Position numbers and translations under genes: made by a program. Positions 1 through 10,900 of a DNA stretch of 64,000 nucleotides are shown one piece after another. Numbering within the stretch: position 1 is the stretch's first letter; the number at the start of each line of letters is the position of its first letter. Under the pieces are notes generated by a model, which worked only from the letters and a program-made list of their open reading frames with translations, made no database searches and was not told the origin of the DNA. This DNA comes from Bathymodiolus brooksi. Its lineage: Eukaryota > Mollusca > Bivalvia > Mytilida > Modiolidae. The DNA is taken from contig OY804588.1 of the NCBI GenBank assembly GCA_963680875.1, positions 74,362,829 to 74,426,828 on the forward strand. Reading direction: 5' to 3'.

Positions 1-620
1 TTTTGTTTGTCTACGTTCTGTTTCTTGTGTCCAAAGTTGACAGTTTCTCTGGATTATCCATTATTAATTGCCCCTACGGTTTTCTCGAAAGAAGATTGCT
101 GAAAATGACGATAAGCACAATTAACTTGCTAACCATTGACAGCTCTAGCTATCTCACTGTTTGTCAAGAAGGACATTCGTATTCTATCGAGTTTTTCCCT
201 TACTAGCTGTAACAGAACCCGATGTCTAAATTTTACCTTGCAGTTTTGATTGTATAATCACAATTCCACATAGATGTAAAATTAAGAGGAGTTTGTGTCA
301 GGTTTATTTAACGTATGCTGTGGAGCAGGAGCTACTTACCCTTCCAAAGCACATGAGATCGCGGCCGGTGTTTAATGTATTTCTTGTTGCTCAATGACCA
401 CTGTATTGTCTGTCGGTTTATGGCTTCTGATTGCCACTTTGGGATCTTCAAACATTTCTCTTCATCGAATTGGAGTACAATATCATATTTCAAATAAAAA
501 AAAAGACCCACACACACAAATTAAATAAACCAAAACAACGCAAGACAAACAAACAAGCATAATCAAACAGAAGGGACGATTGAAATTCTGGTATGTAATT
601 GTATTATGAATGTATATTTA
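1..620. other. Non-coding, degenerate dispersed repeat
   Basis: No convincing exon is seen. The stretch 385-450 (ACCACTGTATTGTCTGTCGG and onwards) resembles 2095-2170 (GCCACTGTGTTGTCTGTTCT), so both are probably decayed copies of one dispersed repeat. This should be upstream intron of the metalloprotease gene whose visible exons begin at 624, because that exon opens in mid-codon. Confidence 0.4.
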
Positions 621-623
621 TAG

Positions 624-2666
624 GAAAGTGTGATGGTTCATGTAGACACACATGTACATTTGACGGTAGAAAGTATGACTCCATTGCTGGTCTATCCAAT
701 AGCAGATCTGTTGTTCTGGAAGACAATGTACTCTGTAACTCACATGACCCTTATGGACATAAAGAAAACATCTTAGTACATGAATTTGCTCATCAAGTCA
801 ACAGATACATGCCCAAGACGGACAGAGACAGGGTAAGGTTTATAAATGTGCTAAAATAGCTATTTCCTGTAGTGTAGTAAAATGTTGTGATAACAGATAG
901 TAATTTTGCTACAAGAGTTGTCGTTCCTTACTCTCACTTGATGTGGGGAAAAAGGAAAGAAAACTGTACGTGGTAGAGATTGTTGAACTATGTGTAGTAT
1001 TGTTACAGCAATAATCCATCTTATATCCAAGTGAAACAATTCTTTTTAGCCAAAAGTACATTTTCTTAAACAATTGCAAATTAACATTTAGAATTGTTCA
1101 TCTATTTTAGATATACCATCATGCATATCAGTATTTGTACACGTCCTTAACAAATATTATTACACATAGTTCAACTTATATTATATTTTGTTCATTGCTT
1201 AATATAATTTCAGCTGAACTACGTGTTTAATTATATAAAATCACATCATACATGGAAGGACGGATATGGCACCGCTAACTCTGCTGAATACTGGGCGGAA
1301 GCTACGTCATAATTCTTCATGACAATAACACGTCATGGCAACCATGCACCTGCTGTCGGAATGAACCAGTAAATCTTTATTTAGTCTCTATTACACGTCA
1401 TGGCAATCACGCACCTGCTGTCGGAATGAACCAGTAAGTCTGTATTTAGTCTCTATTACACGTCATGGCAATCACGCACCTGCTGTCGGAATGAACGAGT
1501 AAGTCTGTATTTAGTCTCTATTACACGTCATGGCAATCATGCACTTGCTGTCGGAATGAACCAGTAAATCTTTATTTAGTCTCTATTACACGTCATGGCA
1601 ATCACGCACCTGCTGTCGGAATGAACGAGTAAGTCTGTTTTTAGTCTCTATTACACGTCATGGCAATCACGCACCTGCTGTCGAAATGAACCAGTAAGTC
1701 TGTATTTAGTCTCTATTACACGTCATGGCAATCACGCACCTGCTGTCGAAATGAACCAGTAAGTCTGTATTTAGTATCTATAACACGTCATGGCAATCAT
1801 GCACCTGCTGTCGGAATGAACCCGTAAGTCTTTATTTAGTCTCTATTACACGTCATGGCAATCATGCACCTGCTGTCGGAATGAACGAGTAAGTATTTAT
1901 TTATTCTCTATTACACGTCATGGCAAACATGCACCTGCTGTCGTAATGAACGAGTAAGTCTTTATTTAGTATCTATTACACGTCATGGCAATCACGCACC
2001 TGCTGTCGGAATGAACGAGTAAGTCTTTATTTAGTCTGACAGTGCAATCTTTAGTTTTATTGTATGCTTTGTAGATCGTTGTTTGTCCTTTTTTGTTTTG
2101 TTTTTGGCCACTGTGTTGTCTGTTCTTCTTCGATTTACGGATTCTGGTTACCCCGTTGGTATCTTCAAACTCGTCTTACAGTGTTATAACCATATTAAAC
2201 TGAAATGCCCTGGAGTTCTCGAACCTTCATTGTTTATCTATAAAGATTGCCTGTACAGTTCGTGTTTTCCTCGAACCACGAAGCCATTACTGTCTAAACT
2301 ATATTCCAATTGACTGAATACGTTTTTTTAGCATTCTTTGCTCCTTCAAATGATAATCTGCATTTTTTTCTTCAGTCTTCATAAATATCATTACTAAATA
2401 TTCGTAAATGTCAGTCTAGTGATGAGTACAGGGGAACAATATCTTTATAAATACCATGCAGTCTTAAATATTCTTTGATCTAATATAGATTAAGACATTT
2501 AATTATTTGATTGTTTTGTAGGTGTGACTTCTCTTATGTATGTACAAATGAAATGAAGGCTAGAGCGTGGATTAAGAAACATGACATATGGCTTTATGAC
2601 CTTTTAGTTAAAATTTACACGAACAACAGACCAAGTACACCAAGTGGACTAAAAGTGTGCCAATAA
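624..2666 (+). pseudogene. HExxH zinc-metalloprotease gene, last three exons, with in-frame stop
   Basis: Three exons are inferred. Exon 624-832 follows an AG at 622-623 and ends at a GTAAGG donor; it encodes a cysteine-containing stretch and the motif VHEFAHQVN, an HExxH zinc site. Exon 1214-1368 follows TTTCAG and contains NSAEYWAEA, whose Glu is a candidate third zinc ligand. Exon 2522-2666 follows TTTTGTAG, starts CDFSYVC and ends GLKVCQ-stop. Junction phases agree (0 between the first two, 2 between the last two). The arrangement recalls the anthrax lethal-factor-type (ATLF/M34-like) catalytic fold, which I infer from spacing and motifs only; another gluzincin-type family is possible. 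Codon 1310-1312 in the middle exon is TAA, so a full product needs a polymorphism, a sequencing error or an alternative splice; otherwise it is a pseudogene. Upstream exons lie outside the window or were not recognised. Confidence 0.7.
1331..2036 (+). repeat. 65-bp tandem array copying an exon end plus splice donor
   Basis: Eleven copies with an exact 65-bp period start at 1331, 1396, 1461, 1526, 1591, 1656, 1721, 1786, 1851, 1916 and 1981, each opening CGTCATGGCAA. The first copy is the end of the metalloprotease exon (coding for RHGNHAPAVGMN) and its donor; later copies repeat the same coding words, then AACCAGTAAGTC or AACGAGTAAGTC, then about 25 bp of intron. Copies differ by only a few bases, so the expansion is fairly recent. 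Confidence 0.95.
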
Positions 2667-2671
2667 ATAAA
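2662..2671 (+). promoter_or_regulatory. Polyadenylation signals overlapping the stop codon
   Basis: Two overlapping AATAAA hexamers (2662-2667 and 2666-2671) overlap the TAA stop at 2664-2666 of the metalloprotease gene; another AATAAA lies at 2780-2785. They suggest a very short 3' UTR. This is motif recognition only. Confidence 0.5.
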
Positions 2672-3290
2672 AACAGAAATTAAATGATATATAAGCAAAG
2701 GTGTTAAGTTGTCAGGCATGTTACATGAGATTTATTGACTGTGTACTGAAATGGACAGTTCCTAAATAGTGTAATTATTAATAAAGCCAAGGTTCTCCTC
2801 CCTCAAGCATATGTGACGGTGACCATAGCCAATTTTGACTATTCTGTTTAGGCCCTTTGGTTTTATTACCCCCAAAACTTTAAATTATTTGACTTTCCAA
2901 TCTTTCGATTTAAGCGTACCAGATGACGTTTTTCCCAGAAACATGTGCGCACTAAATTTGATATCTACGTTTTGATTATTATATTGATTGTCTTCTCTTA
3001 AAACACGACTTTCAAACGCATATGCGATTTTCGGCCCTATTGTCCACTATTCCCATCTTTTGAATATATTTGGTGAGTTCCTCTACTATTTCTACCAACT
3101 ACTGATCTTCTACATCAGGTCAACGACTCGCTCGAACCCCAGGAAATAAAAACAGGACATAGTTCCTCCGCTGTATAAACTTTCGGAAAAGGGCATGCGT
3201 ATTTGTGCTGGACGAATCAAATACATTGTTCTTCCCTTATGATGGGACGTAAATTAGTTCGTTGCTTTTGACAATACCACGTCCCTGACA
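2672..3290. other. Non-coding, nothing recognised
   Basis: No exon, RNA gene or clear repeat could be recognised. It separates the metalloprotease 3' end from the Penelope-like pair. Confidence 0.5.
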
Positions 3291-3291
3291 A

Positions 3292-3600
3292 CTAATAGCA
3301 GCTCATAATCAGTAACAGCTCATAATGAGTAACAAGGTGTTGACTTACGGGCAAGAGCGTCTTTTTCGCAAGGTCACTTCTGTGCCCATTCATTCTTTTG
3401 TTGAATGGTTGGACTCTTTCTCCCACGTATTGCGTCCCGCAGACGTGACAGTCAAGGAGGTAAACCACATTAGGTGTTTTGCAATTGACATTGCAAAAGA
3501 TCTTATACTCCTTTCCTGTCGTATTGCTATGGAACACTTGTGCGTGTTGCAATTGGAGACAGCACTTGCAACGCTTGTCACCACATGGTTTACACTGGCG
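3292..3600 (-). pseudogene. Penelope-like element, GIY-YIG endonuclease end (minus copy)
   Basis: Minus-strand translation gives a cysteine-rich segment (CNVNCKTPNVVYLLDC, then CGTQYVGE) followed by FNKRMNGHRSDL and KKTLLPVSQH. This is the pattern of the GIY-YIG endonuclease domain at the C-terminus of Penelope-like retroelements: YLL for the GIY part, QYVGE for the YIG part, and an R-x3-GHR helix. Homology to the plus copy at 3.8-4.2 kb stops just after SQH near 3330, so the C-terminal third is missing and the last residues of the open frame are unrelated flank. The reverse-transcriptase part is absent. Confidence 0.75.
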
Positions 3601-3789
3601 ACCGTCGATGAAGGTTTAGATACCCCAGCTCTGACCGGTGTATCCTTAATGCTTTTAGGTCACCGGAACGCTATGTCTGAAATTTTCTCTAAAGAGGGAT
3701 GGTAAGTGAGAAAATGTCAGGCATTGTCCGTCATCATTGGAATACAATTGAAAAAAGTGAAACGCTGGCCAAGTTGTTCCCTGAACCAC

Positions 3790-4200
3790 CCGTTGTAGCG
3801 TTGCAAGTGCTGTCTCCAATTGCAACACGCACAAGTGTTCCATAGCAAGACGACAGGAAAGGAGTATAAGATCTTTTGCAATGTCAATTGCAAAACACCT
3901 AATGTGGTTTACCTCCGTGACTGCCACGCGTCTGCGGGTCTCAATGCGTAGGAGAAAGTGTCCAACCATTCAACAGAAGAATGAATGGACACAGAAGTGC
4001 CCTTACGAAAAAGACGCTCTTGCCCGTGAGTCAACACTTTGTGTCGCCGGGGCACTCATTGGATGACATTGGTAGATCCAAAATTTATATCATTGACCAC
4101 AATCCAAGTTGGAGAGAATCAAAGACAAAAAAGAGAGAGTTTTTGGATCCGCGAGTTACGAACATTACATCCGGAGGGCATAAACAAAAAGGCCTAAATC
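3790..4200 (+). pseudogene. Penelope-like element, GIY-YIG endonuclease end (plus copy)
   Basis: This is an inverted copy of 3292-3600. It reads CNVNCKTPNVVYL, then a 2-base insertion near 3928 shifts the frame. In the next frame it continues RMNGHRSALTKKTLLPVSQH, KIYIIDHNPSWRESK, REFLDPRVTNITSGG and ends near 4192, which matches the usual C-terminus of Penelope-like GIY-YIG domains (a distal W..R..RE..W/L motif, then a G-rich end). The frameshift and the missing reverse transcriptase make it dead. The two copies lie head to head about 190 bp apart. Confidence 0.75.
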
Positions 4201-4626
4201 TTTTGTTTTTTTTTAACTTTTTAATCAGTGCCTGGTCCTTAGCTAGTTTGTAAATTTCATCATTACATTTTCTCATTGTTTTCATATTGTTTATAAATCA
4301 GTGTACATATATATCTGAATAATATAAAGTTCAAGATTAGGATTTTTGCCTCACGATAACTGATGGTCACGTGACAATCTAATCCTCAGATCATCTTTCA
4401 GATCAGATTACAGACGAAATATCCGTCAATTTGTTTATAATTATAGTCTCTTTGTAGACTTACAACTATTTTTTTTATATTTTAACATCTCTTTTGATGT
4501 CGTTGTGCTGCATTTTAGACGTTTATTTATCATTTTTGTTTGCTTGCACAGAATCGTTAACACTTGTTTCCGATCCGACATCTTGTAGGTTCATACGTTG
4601 ACTACTTTTTCAGACGTTTATATTAT

Positions 4627-4699
4627 ATATTATCAGCCTTAAGATGGGAGACATAGACCTTTTAAATGTCAATGTCTCCCATTTTTAGGCTGATAATAT
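4627..4699. repeat. Inverted repeat able to form a 29-bp stem
   Basis: The left arm 4627-4655 (ATATTATCAGCCTTAAGATG...) pairs with the right arm 4671-4699 with about three mismatches around a 15-base loop. Both arms contain GGGAGACAT or its complement. It could be a tiny foldback element or the end of the dispersed family whose members start ATGTCTCCC elsewhere in the window (55.4, 56.3, 63.0 kb). Confidence 0.75.
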
Positions 4700-5560
4700 T
4701 TTTGTACGAACTTGATTGCATAAAATTGTATTGTTTTGTGTGCTAAACCCAATACGTTGACCGATATAAGTTGTTCTGTGTGTTTATTGATTTTTTGTGT
4801 AGCTATAAATAAAAGAATCTGTTTAACTGCTTGGAGGCGTGGCTAATTACTATAAGCTTCATTCATAACTACGGCTTTTAAAAGATTTTCCCATCCTACA
4901 ACAGATTTTCTGCATACACATCGGCTGTTAAAATGCCGTCTATGGCCAATGAAAAGATCTCATCTGAGGTCAAGTTCGTACAAATATATATATAAACGTC
5001 TGACAGCTCAAAAATCTAATTCTAGCACTGTTAGGTTTAATTTTCAGACGTATATAATATTTAATATTTAGTATTAACCTAGTATCACAATTAACTTTGA
5101 GAGCCAGTGGGATAGATATATTGTATGGTTGTCACTTGCTTAGACGTTTGTATAACATACTTTATTTCCTGTGACTGTATAATGAATTCTTCATTATCCT
5201 ATGCAATAATATTAAAAATTGCTGAGGTAGATTGCCGTCAAATTATAATATTAAGTATATATGTACCATCTACACACGCTTAGACACATGTCTTATGTCT
5301 ATCTCTAGATTTTCCTTACGAGACAATGTAACACTTCGATTATTGAAGCTCCATTTTTATGGAACGGAAAAGATAAGATAATTTTATTGAAATAAAGACC
5401 AGACAATGACCTATCTTCAATGTCAATACACCAATGTACAATGTAAAATAACAATACAAAAAGAACAATAAACATATACATAATTGAAGTTGTGTATCTC
5501 ATATGAGGAAGGTTGAACAGAGTTATCTAGATTAGGAGAGTACTATAAACTTTGTTTTAA
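4700..5560. other. Non-coding with a fragment of the 1.7-kb dispersed repeat
   Basis: Bases 4990-5060 (AGCTCAAAAATCTAATTCTA, then TTTTCAGACGTATATA) match the sequence just after the tRNA-like head of the repeats at 16.2 and 23.7 kb. No coding exon is seen. The end next to the LINE at 5560 may be its 3' tail. Confidence 0.55.
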
Positions 5561-7790
5561 TGTTTGGTTCAAATCATACATCTTTTTCACACCCAAAATA
5601 CAAATCTTTCAAATGTCTAAATCATTACTACTCAAAATATATTTAAATTTTTCAATCTCAGACATATCTGGAAAAGAGGGAATAACTAATGATAAACTTT
5701 CAAAAAGATCAACCCTATATGCACTTAGTTTAGGGCAATGCATGATAAAATGAAACTCATCCTCGATCTCAGAGCTGCATAATCTGCATATTCTCTGTTC
5801 TACTGGTAATTTGCTATAACGACCTCTTTCAATATCAAGATTACAGTTAATAATACGCACTCTAGCAAATGTTGCGATACTGCATTTATCCACATCTGTA
5901 TATAAATATTTCTCTGCCTCAAAGTTGGCCTTAAGTTTGCGATATGTTCTCAACTTATTTCTCCTCCAAATAACTAGTATTTTGAGATAATAAAATATTC
6001 CAGAAATTTTCATATCTCTCTTCCAGTTTCTTTTGTATAGATTTCAAAAGAGTAACCCTAGATAATGTGCCCTGATTATCCCAAACATGTCTGAATCCAA
6101 TATCAGTTAAGAATTTTTTAGCTTTATTAAATAAGCTGTCTTTGAGAAGTATATTTTCTTTATATGAATGAAAAACCAAAGAATTTTCCTGTGTATTCAC
6201 AAGATATAACAAGTAGTTAATACAAGATTTCAATGAGTGAATTGACAAGGGATATAATCCAAGCTCACCTAGAACAGCAATATTAGTGGCTGATTTATGA
6301 ACTCCTAAAATATATTTTGCAATTCTATTAGGGTGAAATGAATCATATTTTGTTTCAATATCAAGACCGTCTTTTACAATTAAAGGCATTGCCCAAATCT
6401 CACTACAATATAAATTAATAGTATTGGTTTAACACAAGAATCAAATAATTTCATATGTAATACAACATTCATATTTTCTGAACACACTGATTTTCGAATA
6501 CAAAAAATTGCTTTTGAAGCCTTCTTATCTAATTGGTTGATTGCTTCCGTAAAGGAACCGGATGGTTTAAAAATAATACCCAAGTAATTATATTCATTGA
6601 CTAGACTTACAGTGTTTCCATCATATGAAAAATTGTGATCTTTTGAAATTTTTCCAAATTTATTAAAAATCATAACTTTTGACTTATTAATATTCACCTG
6701 TAGGTTCCATTTATCACAAAAAAACAAAAAATCTTTAGCTTATTTAGAAGGTTTTGTAAACCCTGTGCAGATTCTGACAACAACACAATGTCATCTGCAT
6801 TCTGACAACAACACAATGTCATCTGCATATAGCAAGCAAGAAACTAATGTACCATTGAGATCAAGAGGATCACAGTCATTTCCAAAACTATCAGCTAAAA
6901 CATTGATATACAAAGAGAAAAGAGTAGGGCTCAAAATACAGCCCTGTTTTACACCAATACTAGATTTAAAGGTGTCTGTCAGACCATCTGATAAATTTAC
7001 AGAAAAAGTAACATTATTATACATATTTTCAAGAATATTATAAAAACATCCTCGAATATTATATCTTTGCAATTTGCATAGAAGTGCCTTCCTATTTATG
7101 GTATCAAGTGCCTTCTTTAGATCAATATAAAAGCAAGGAAAAATATATTTGTTTTTTTTCTAAAGTATTTATCAATTAAAGTTTTGAGTGTTAGTATATG
7201 ATCACTAGTCCCCATTGCTTTTCTGAAGCCAATTTGCTGTGAACAAATTATATTATTATGTTCTAAAAATTTGTCCAGTCTATTAAAAACAATTCTAGAT
7301 TGTTTTCCCCTAGAAGCTAGATATAGCTTTTCCTCTATAACAAGATGGATCATTTGCACAACCACCCTTAAATAAGGATTTAATAAAATGTTCTCTCCAA
7401 ATAGATGGATATTTACCAGAATTTAGTATTAAGTTGAAAACATCTACATACATTGTATACAACACATTATATGATATTTTTATCATTTCACTACTAATAC
7501 AATCAGAGCCACATGCTTTCTTACCTTTCAAACATTTAACTGCATGTATTACTTCCTCAGCTGAGATATCGGAGTTCAATAAGTCATTATTACAATGCAA
7601 ATATTTACACTCATCTAACTCAACAAAATTATTATTATATTCTATATTCATAAGATCTTTGAAATAATTATACCAATCTTGGGGAGCGATGCTATAACTG
7701 GGGTCTTGACTTCTATCTTTAAAAGAATTAACTATTTTCCAAATTTCACTAGGATTTTTTTTTTTTATTATATCTATATTACACATGTGA
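5560..7790 (-). pseudogene. LINE-A: 5'-truncated non-LTR retrotransposon reverse transcriptase
   Basis: Minus-strand fragments in order give the start of the RT domain (GSDCISSEMIK, then IKSLFKGGCANDPSCYRGKA, 7310-7786), a QIGFRKAMGTSDHILTLKTL block (7117-7365), SIGVKQGCILSPTLFSLYIN with the catalytic LLYADDIVLLSE (6791-7072), a post-catalytic KWNLQVNINKSKVMIF and YNYLGIIFKPSGSF block (6380-6727), and a C-terminus with RICRLCSSEIEDEFHFIMHC, a Cys/His zinc-like motif (5609-6013). This order is typical of Jockey/CR1-group LINEs; I do not assign the clade. At least five frame breaks and loss of the endonuclease and ORF1 show a dead, 5'-truncated copy. It abuts the 3' end of LINE-B. Confidence 0.9.
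6772..6827. repeat. 28-bp tandem duplication inside the RT catalytic motif
   Basis: Units 6772-6799 and 6800-6827 are identical (TTCTGACAACAACACAATGT...). On the minus strand they encode the ADDIVLLSE core of LINE-A. Since 28 is not a multiple of three, the duplication shifts the frame directly behind the catalytic motif. Confidence 0.95.
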
Positions 7791-7995
7791 ACAATTTACC
7801 TCTGGGTGCCAGGAAACCTCAAAGGTTTACAAATATTTACAATGAACAATATAATTAAATAAATAAATACTGGTACAGTTGTAGTAAGAATACAATACCA
7901 CAAGCAAATAAATCTTATTTGATCTCTCATATTCAATTTATAAACGTACATTTTTACACAGTAAACAATGAAAGGAATTATTAATACAACTAAAT

Positions 7996-10900
7996 TCATA
8001 ATGTATCCAATAATAGCTGTAATTTCCTAATATTATACAAGTTTCGAACTTCTGGGTTCTTAATCATCATTTGTATATTACTTCTGAGTTCATTTTTGAG
8101 ATTTGTGATAACTATTGCTTCCCTGTAAGTACTTTTATTATATTTTATATAATTTCTTGTTTTCCAAATTACCCATTTTAATATACAAATTACTAAATTC
8201 ATTAAAAGTAGATCTTCAGTTATTTCTCCCTCATACACCCCAATGATTAAGTTTTCCTCAACAAGTACTATATTTTTTTCAAAAATGCTATTAAAAATGT
8301 GTTTTAATTCATCTAAGGGACCGACCATTTAACTTGAAGGGGGGGTTATGGTTTCTTGTTTCGTTCAGAATTTTTTTTTCGGACAATACGAGAGTTAGAA
8401 TATTTATTTTTTTTGTCGAGCAAAGCGCAAATTTTTTTTCCAGAATTTAACATTAGGTTATATGACAAAAACTCTGAATCAGATTATTTTTTTCTCCTCC
8501 ACCAAAATCAGAATATTTTTTTCAGCAACATTGGGAATCAGAATATTTTTTTAGAAAAAACCCATAACCCCCCCTTCAAGTTAAATGGTCCGTCCCTAAG
8601 ACATGTTTAATTTTTTGACACCTGTAAAACAAATGCATAAGGGACTCTATTTCATGTTTACAAAAATGACATTGACCATTTGATTTTCCCATTTTTTGTA
8701 ATCTATATTCTGAATAGACAATGTTATGCAAACATTTCCATTGGAACTGGATAATGCTTTGTTTACATTTAATCTTGTTCAGTATATACCAAATTGATAT
8801 CCAGTTAAATTTCTTTTCATAAATTGTATCCCATTTGAATTGACATTTTGGCGTAATTGGTTTACGTATTTCTTTCTGGATATTCTTCAGTTTCAGCTCT
8901 TTTGGAACAATGATTTTATTATTATGATTTCTAATATTCAAATTACTATCTATTTTTAAACCTAATGATTTTTTTATCTTTTCGTTATCATCGAATTTTA
9001 ATTTCTTAAATTTTTTTTCTGGTATTGATTTTTTTATTTTTGCCCATTCTGATATCCAGTTCCTTTTATCATCCAGTCTATTAAATATAGTCTGATTATC
9101 AACAAAGGTATCATTGTTTTTGTCCCATATATCGTTTATTTCAAATATATTATTTCTCAAAAACGATTGAAAAAAAAAAGTGGATTTCTATTAAATTTGA
9201 TCTCAGAGTTACCAAATATGTTTTTATCTAAAATGTCATTTTTAGACTCCGTAGAACCTGACCCCAAAAAATTGTTCCATGCTTGTATAGCGTCTTAATA
9301 GTATTTTGGAATGGATGCAATATCTAAAACCTTTAATATCGGAGCATTTACAAAAAAAAAAAAATCAACTCCAAATTTTTTTATCGTATTTCTGTAACCA
9401 GTGTTTACCTATCGCATTCCATCTCACTGTTGATTATTTTGTATATAAATTTTATCTGTTTACTTTTGACAAATTGTCTATGTTAATCATTCCCATCCCC
9501 CCTTCATTAATATTTAAGCAACATACGTTTCTTTCTATTTGGTTTGGTTTATTGTCCCAAAGAAATTTCCAAATCAAATCATTCACCTCTTTTTTATATT
9601 TCTCTGGTATCCCCCTCATTTCAGTTTCAAATCACATTTGAGCTAACAGAAAATTTTTAACGATTAAAGTTTTTCCCTTAAAGGTTAAATTTCTGGTTTT
9701 CCAAACCTGAGTGCAGCTTTTCATTTTATTTATAATTTTTTTTCCAAATGTCATCAGTGTCTATATTGTACCCGTGAAAAACACCTAAAGTCTTTATATT
9801 ATCTGAAATCCATGATATGTTAGTTAATCTGGGTCGTTTCCCCCTTAATCTACCAATAAATAATCCTTTTGTTTTTTCATAATTTATCTTAGAGCCGGAT
9901 GCCTTTTCAAATTTCGAAAGAATTAAAAAGGATTGTTCAACAGATTCTTCGTTTTTGTTTAAGAGTTGCGTGTCGTCTGCAAACATGCATATTTTTGCTT
10001 CCTTTACGGGCTGCCCCTCACAGTCGGGTAGTTTGATACCATGTATTTCCGGAGTGTTTCGGATAGCACAAGTCATCGGCTCTGCCTGAATAATGTACAA
10101 AATCGGTGCAGCAGGACATCCTTGTCTGGCTGAACGCGATATTGCGAAAATTTTTGATATGAAATCATTTGTTTTTATACAGGTTTTTCCCTTTTTAAAT
10201 AACATATAAACCCATTCACGAAATTTCAGTCCAACATTAGCACATTCCATAACATAATTTAACCACCCCCATTCCATTCTATCAAATGCTTTTTGCTGAT
10301 CAACAAAAATAATTACACCTTCCTCAACTTCTTTATCTACAAATTCTATAATATCATCAATCATACGATTATTTTCGCTTATATTTCTCCCTGCTACGAA
10401 TCCTTTTTGATCCGTATGAATAATTTTGCTTAATACTGGCTTCATGCGATTTGCTAAAAGTTTTGATATGATTTTATAATCACTATTTAATAATGTTATT
10501 GGACGCCAGTTACGTATGTTATCTCTATCCCCCCCATTATGGAGTAGTGTCAACATTCCTCGACACTGGGAATCACATATATCAAATTTATCAAAAATTT
10601 CTAGTAATACTTCAAATTAATCTTCCTTTATTGTATCCCAATATAGCTGATAAAATTCATTTATAATCCCGTCTAATCCAGGTGATTTGTATTGTTTCAT
10701 CAGGTGATTTGTAATGTTTCATCGAAAAAATTATTTTCTTAATTTCATTAATTGTCAAGTCTTTTTCTAAATCTTCACTTTCGTCGCATGTAAATTTTTA
10801 TCCATATGAGTAACCAGTTCCTCTGCTACATTTTTATCCCACCCTTCTGTTGAAAATAGATTTGCGTAAAAATTTATCTGTTCATCTAGTATCTCGTCGA

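Noticed and set aside
1331..2036. CRISPR-like array
   Set aside because: Units are tandem without unique spacers, and contain an exon end and a donor; this is a eukaryotic tandem repeat.
3325..3969. Two proteins of 126 and 104 residues sharing the same sequence
   Set aside because: They are the antisense frames of the inverted Penelope-like pair; the GIY-YIG motif lies on the other strand of each arm.
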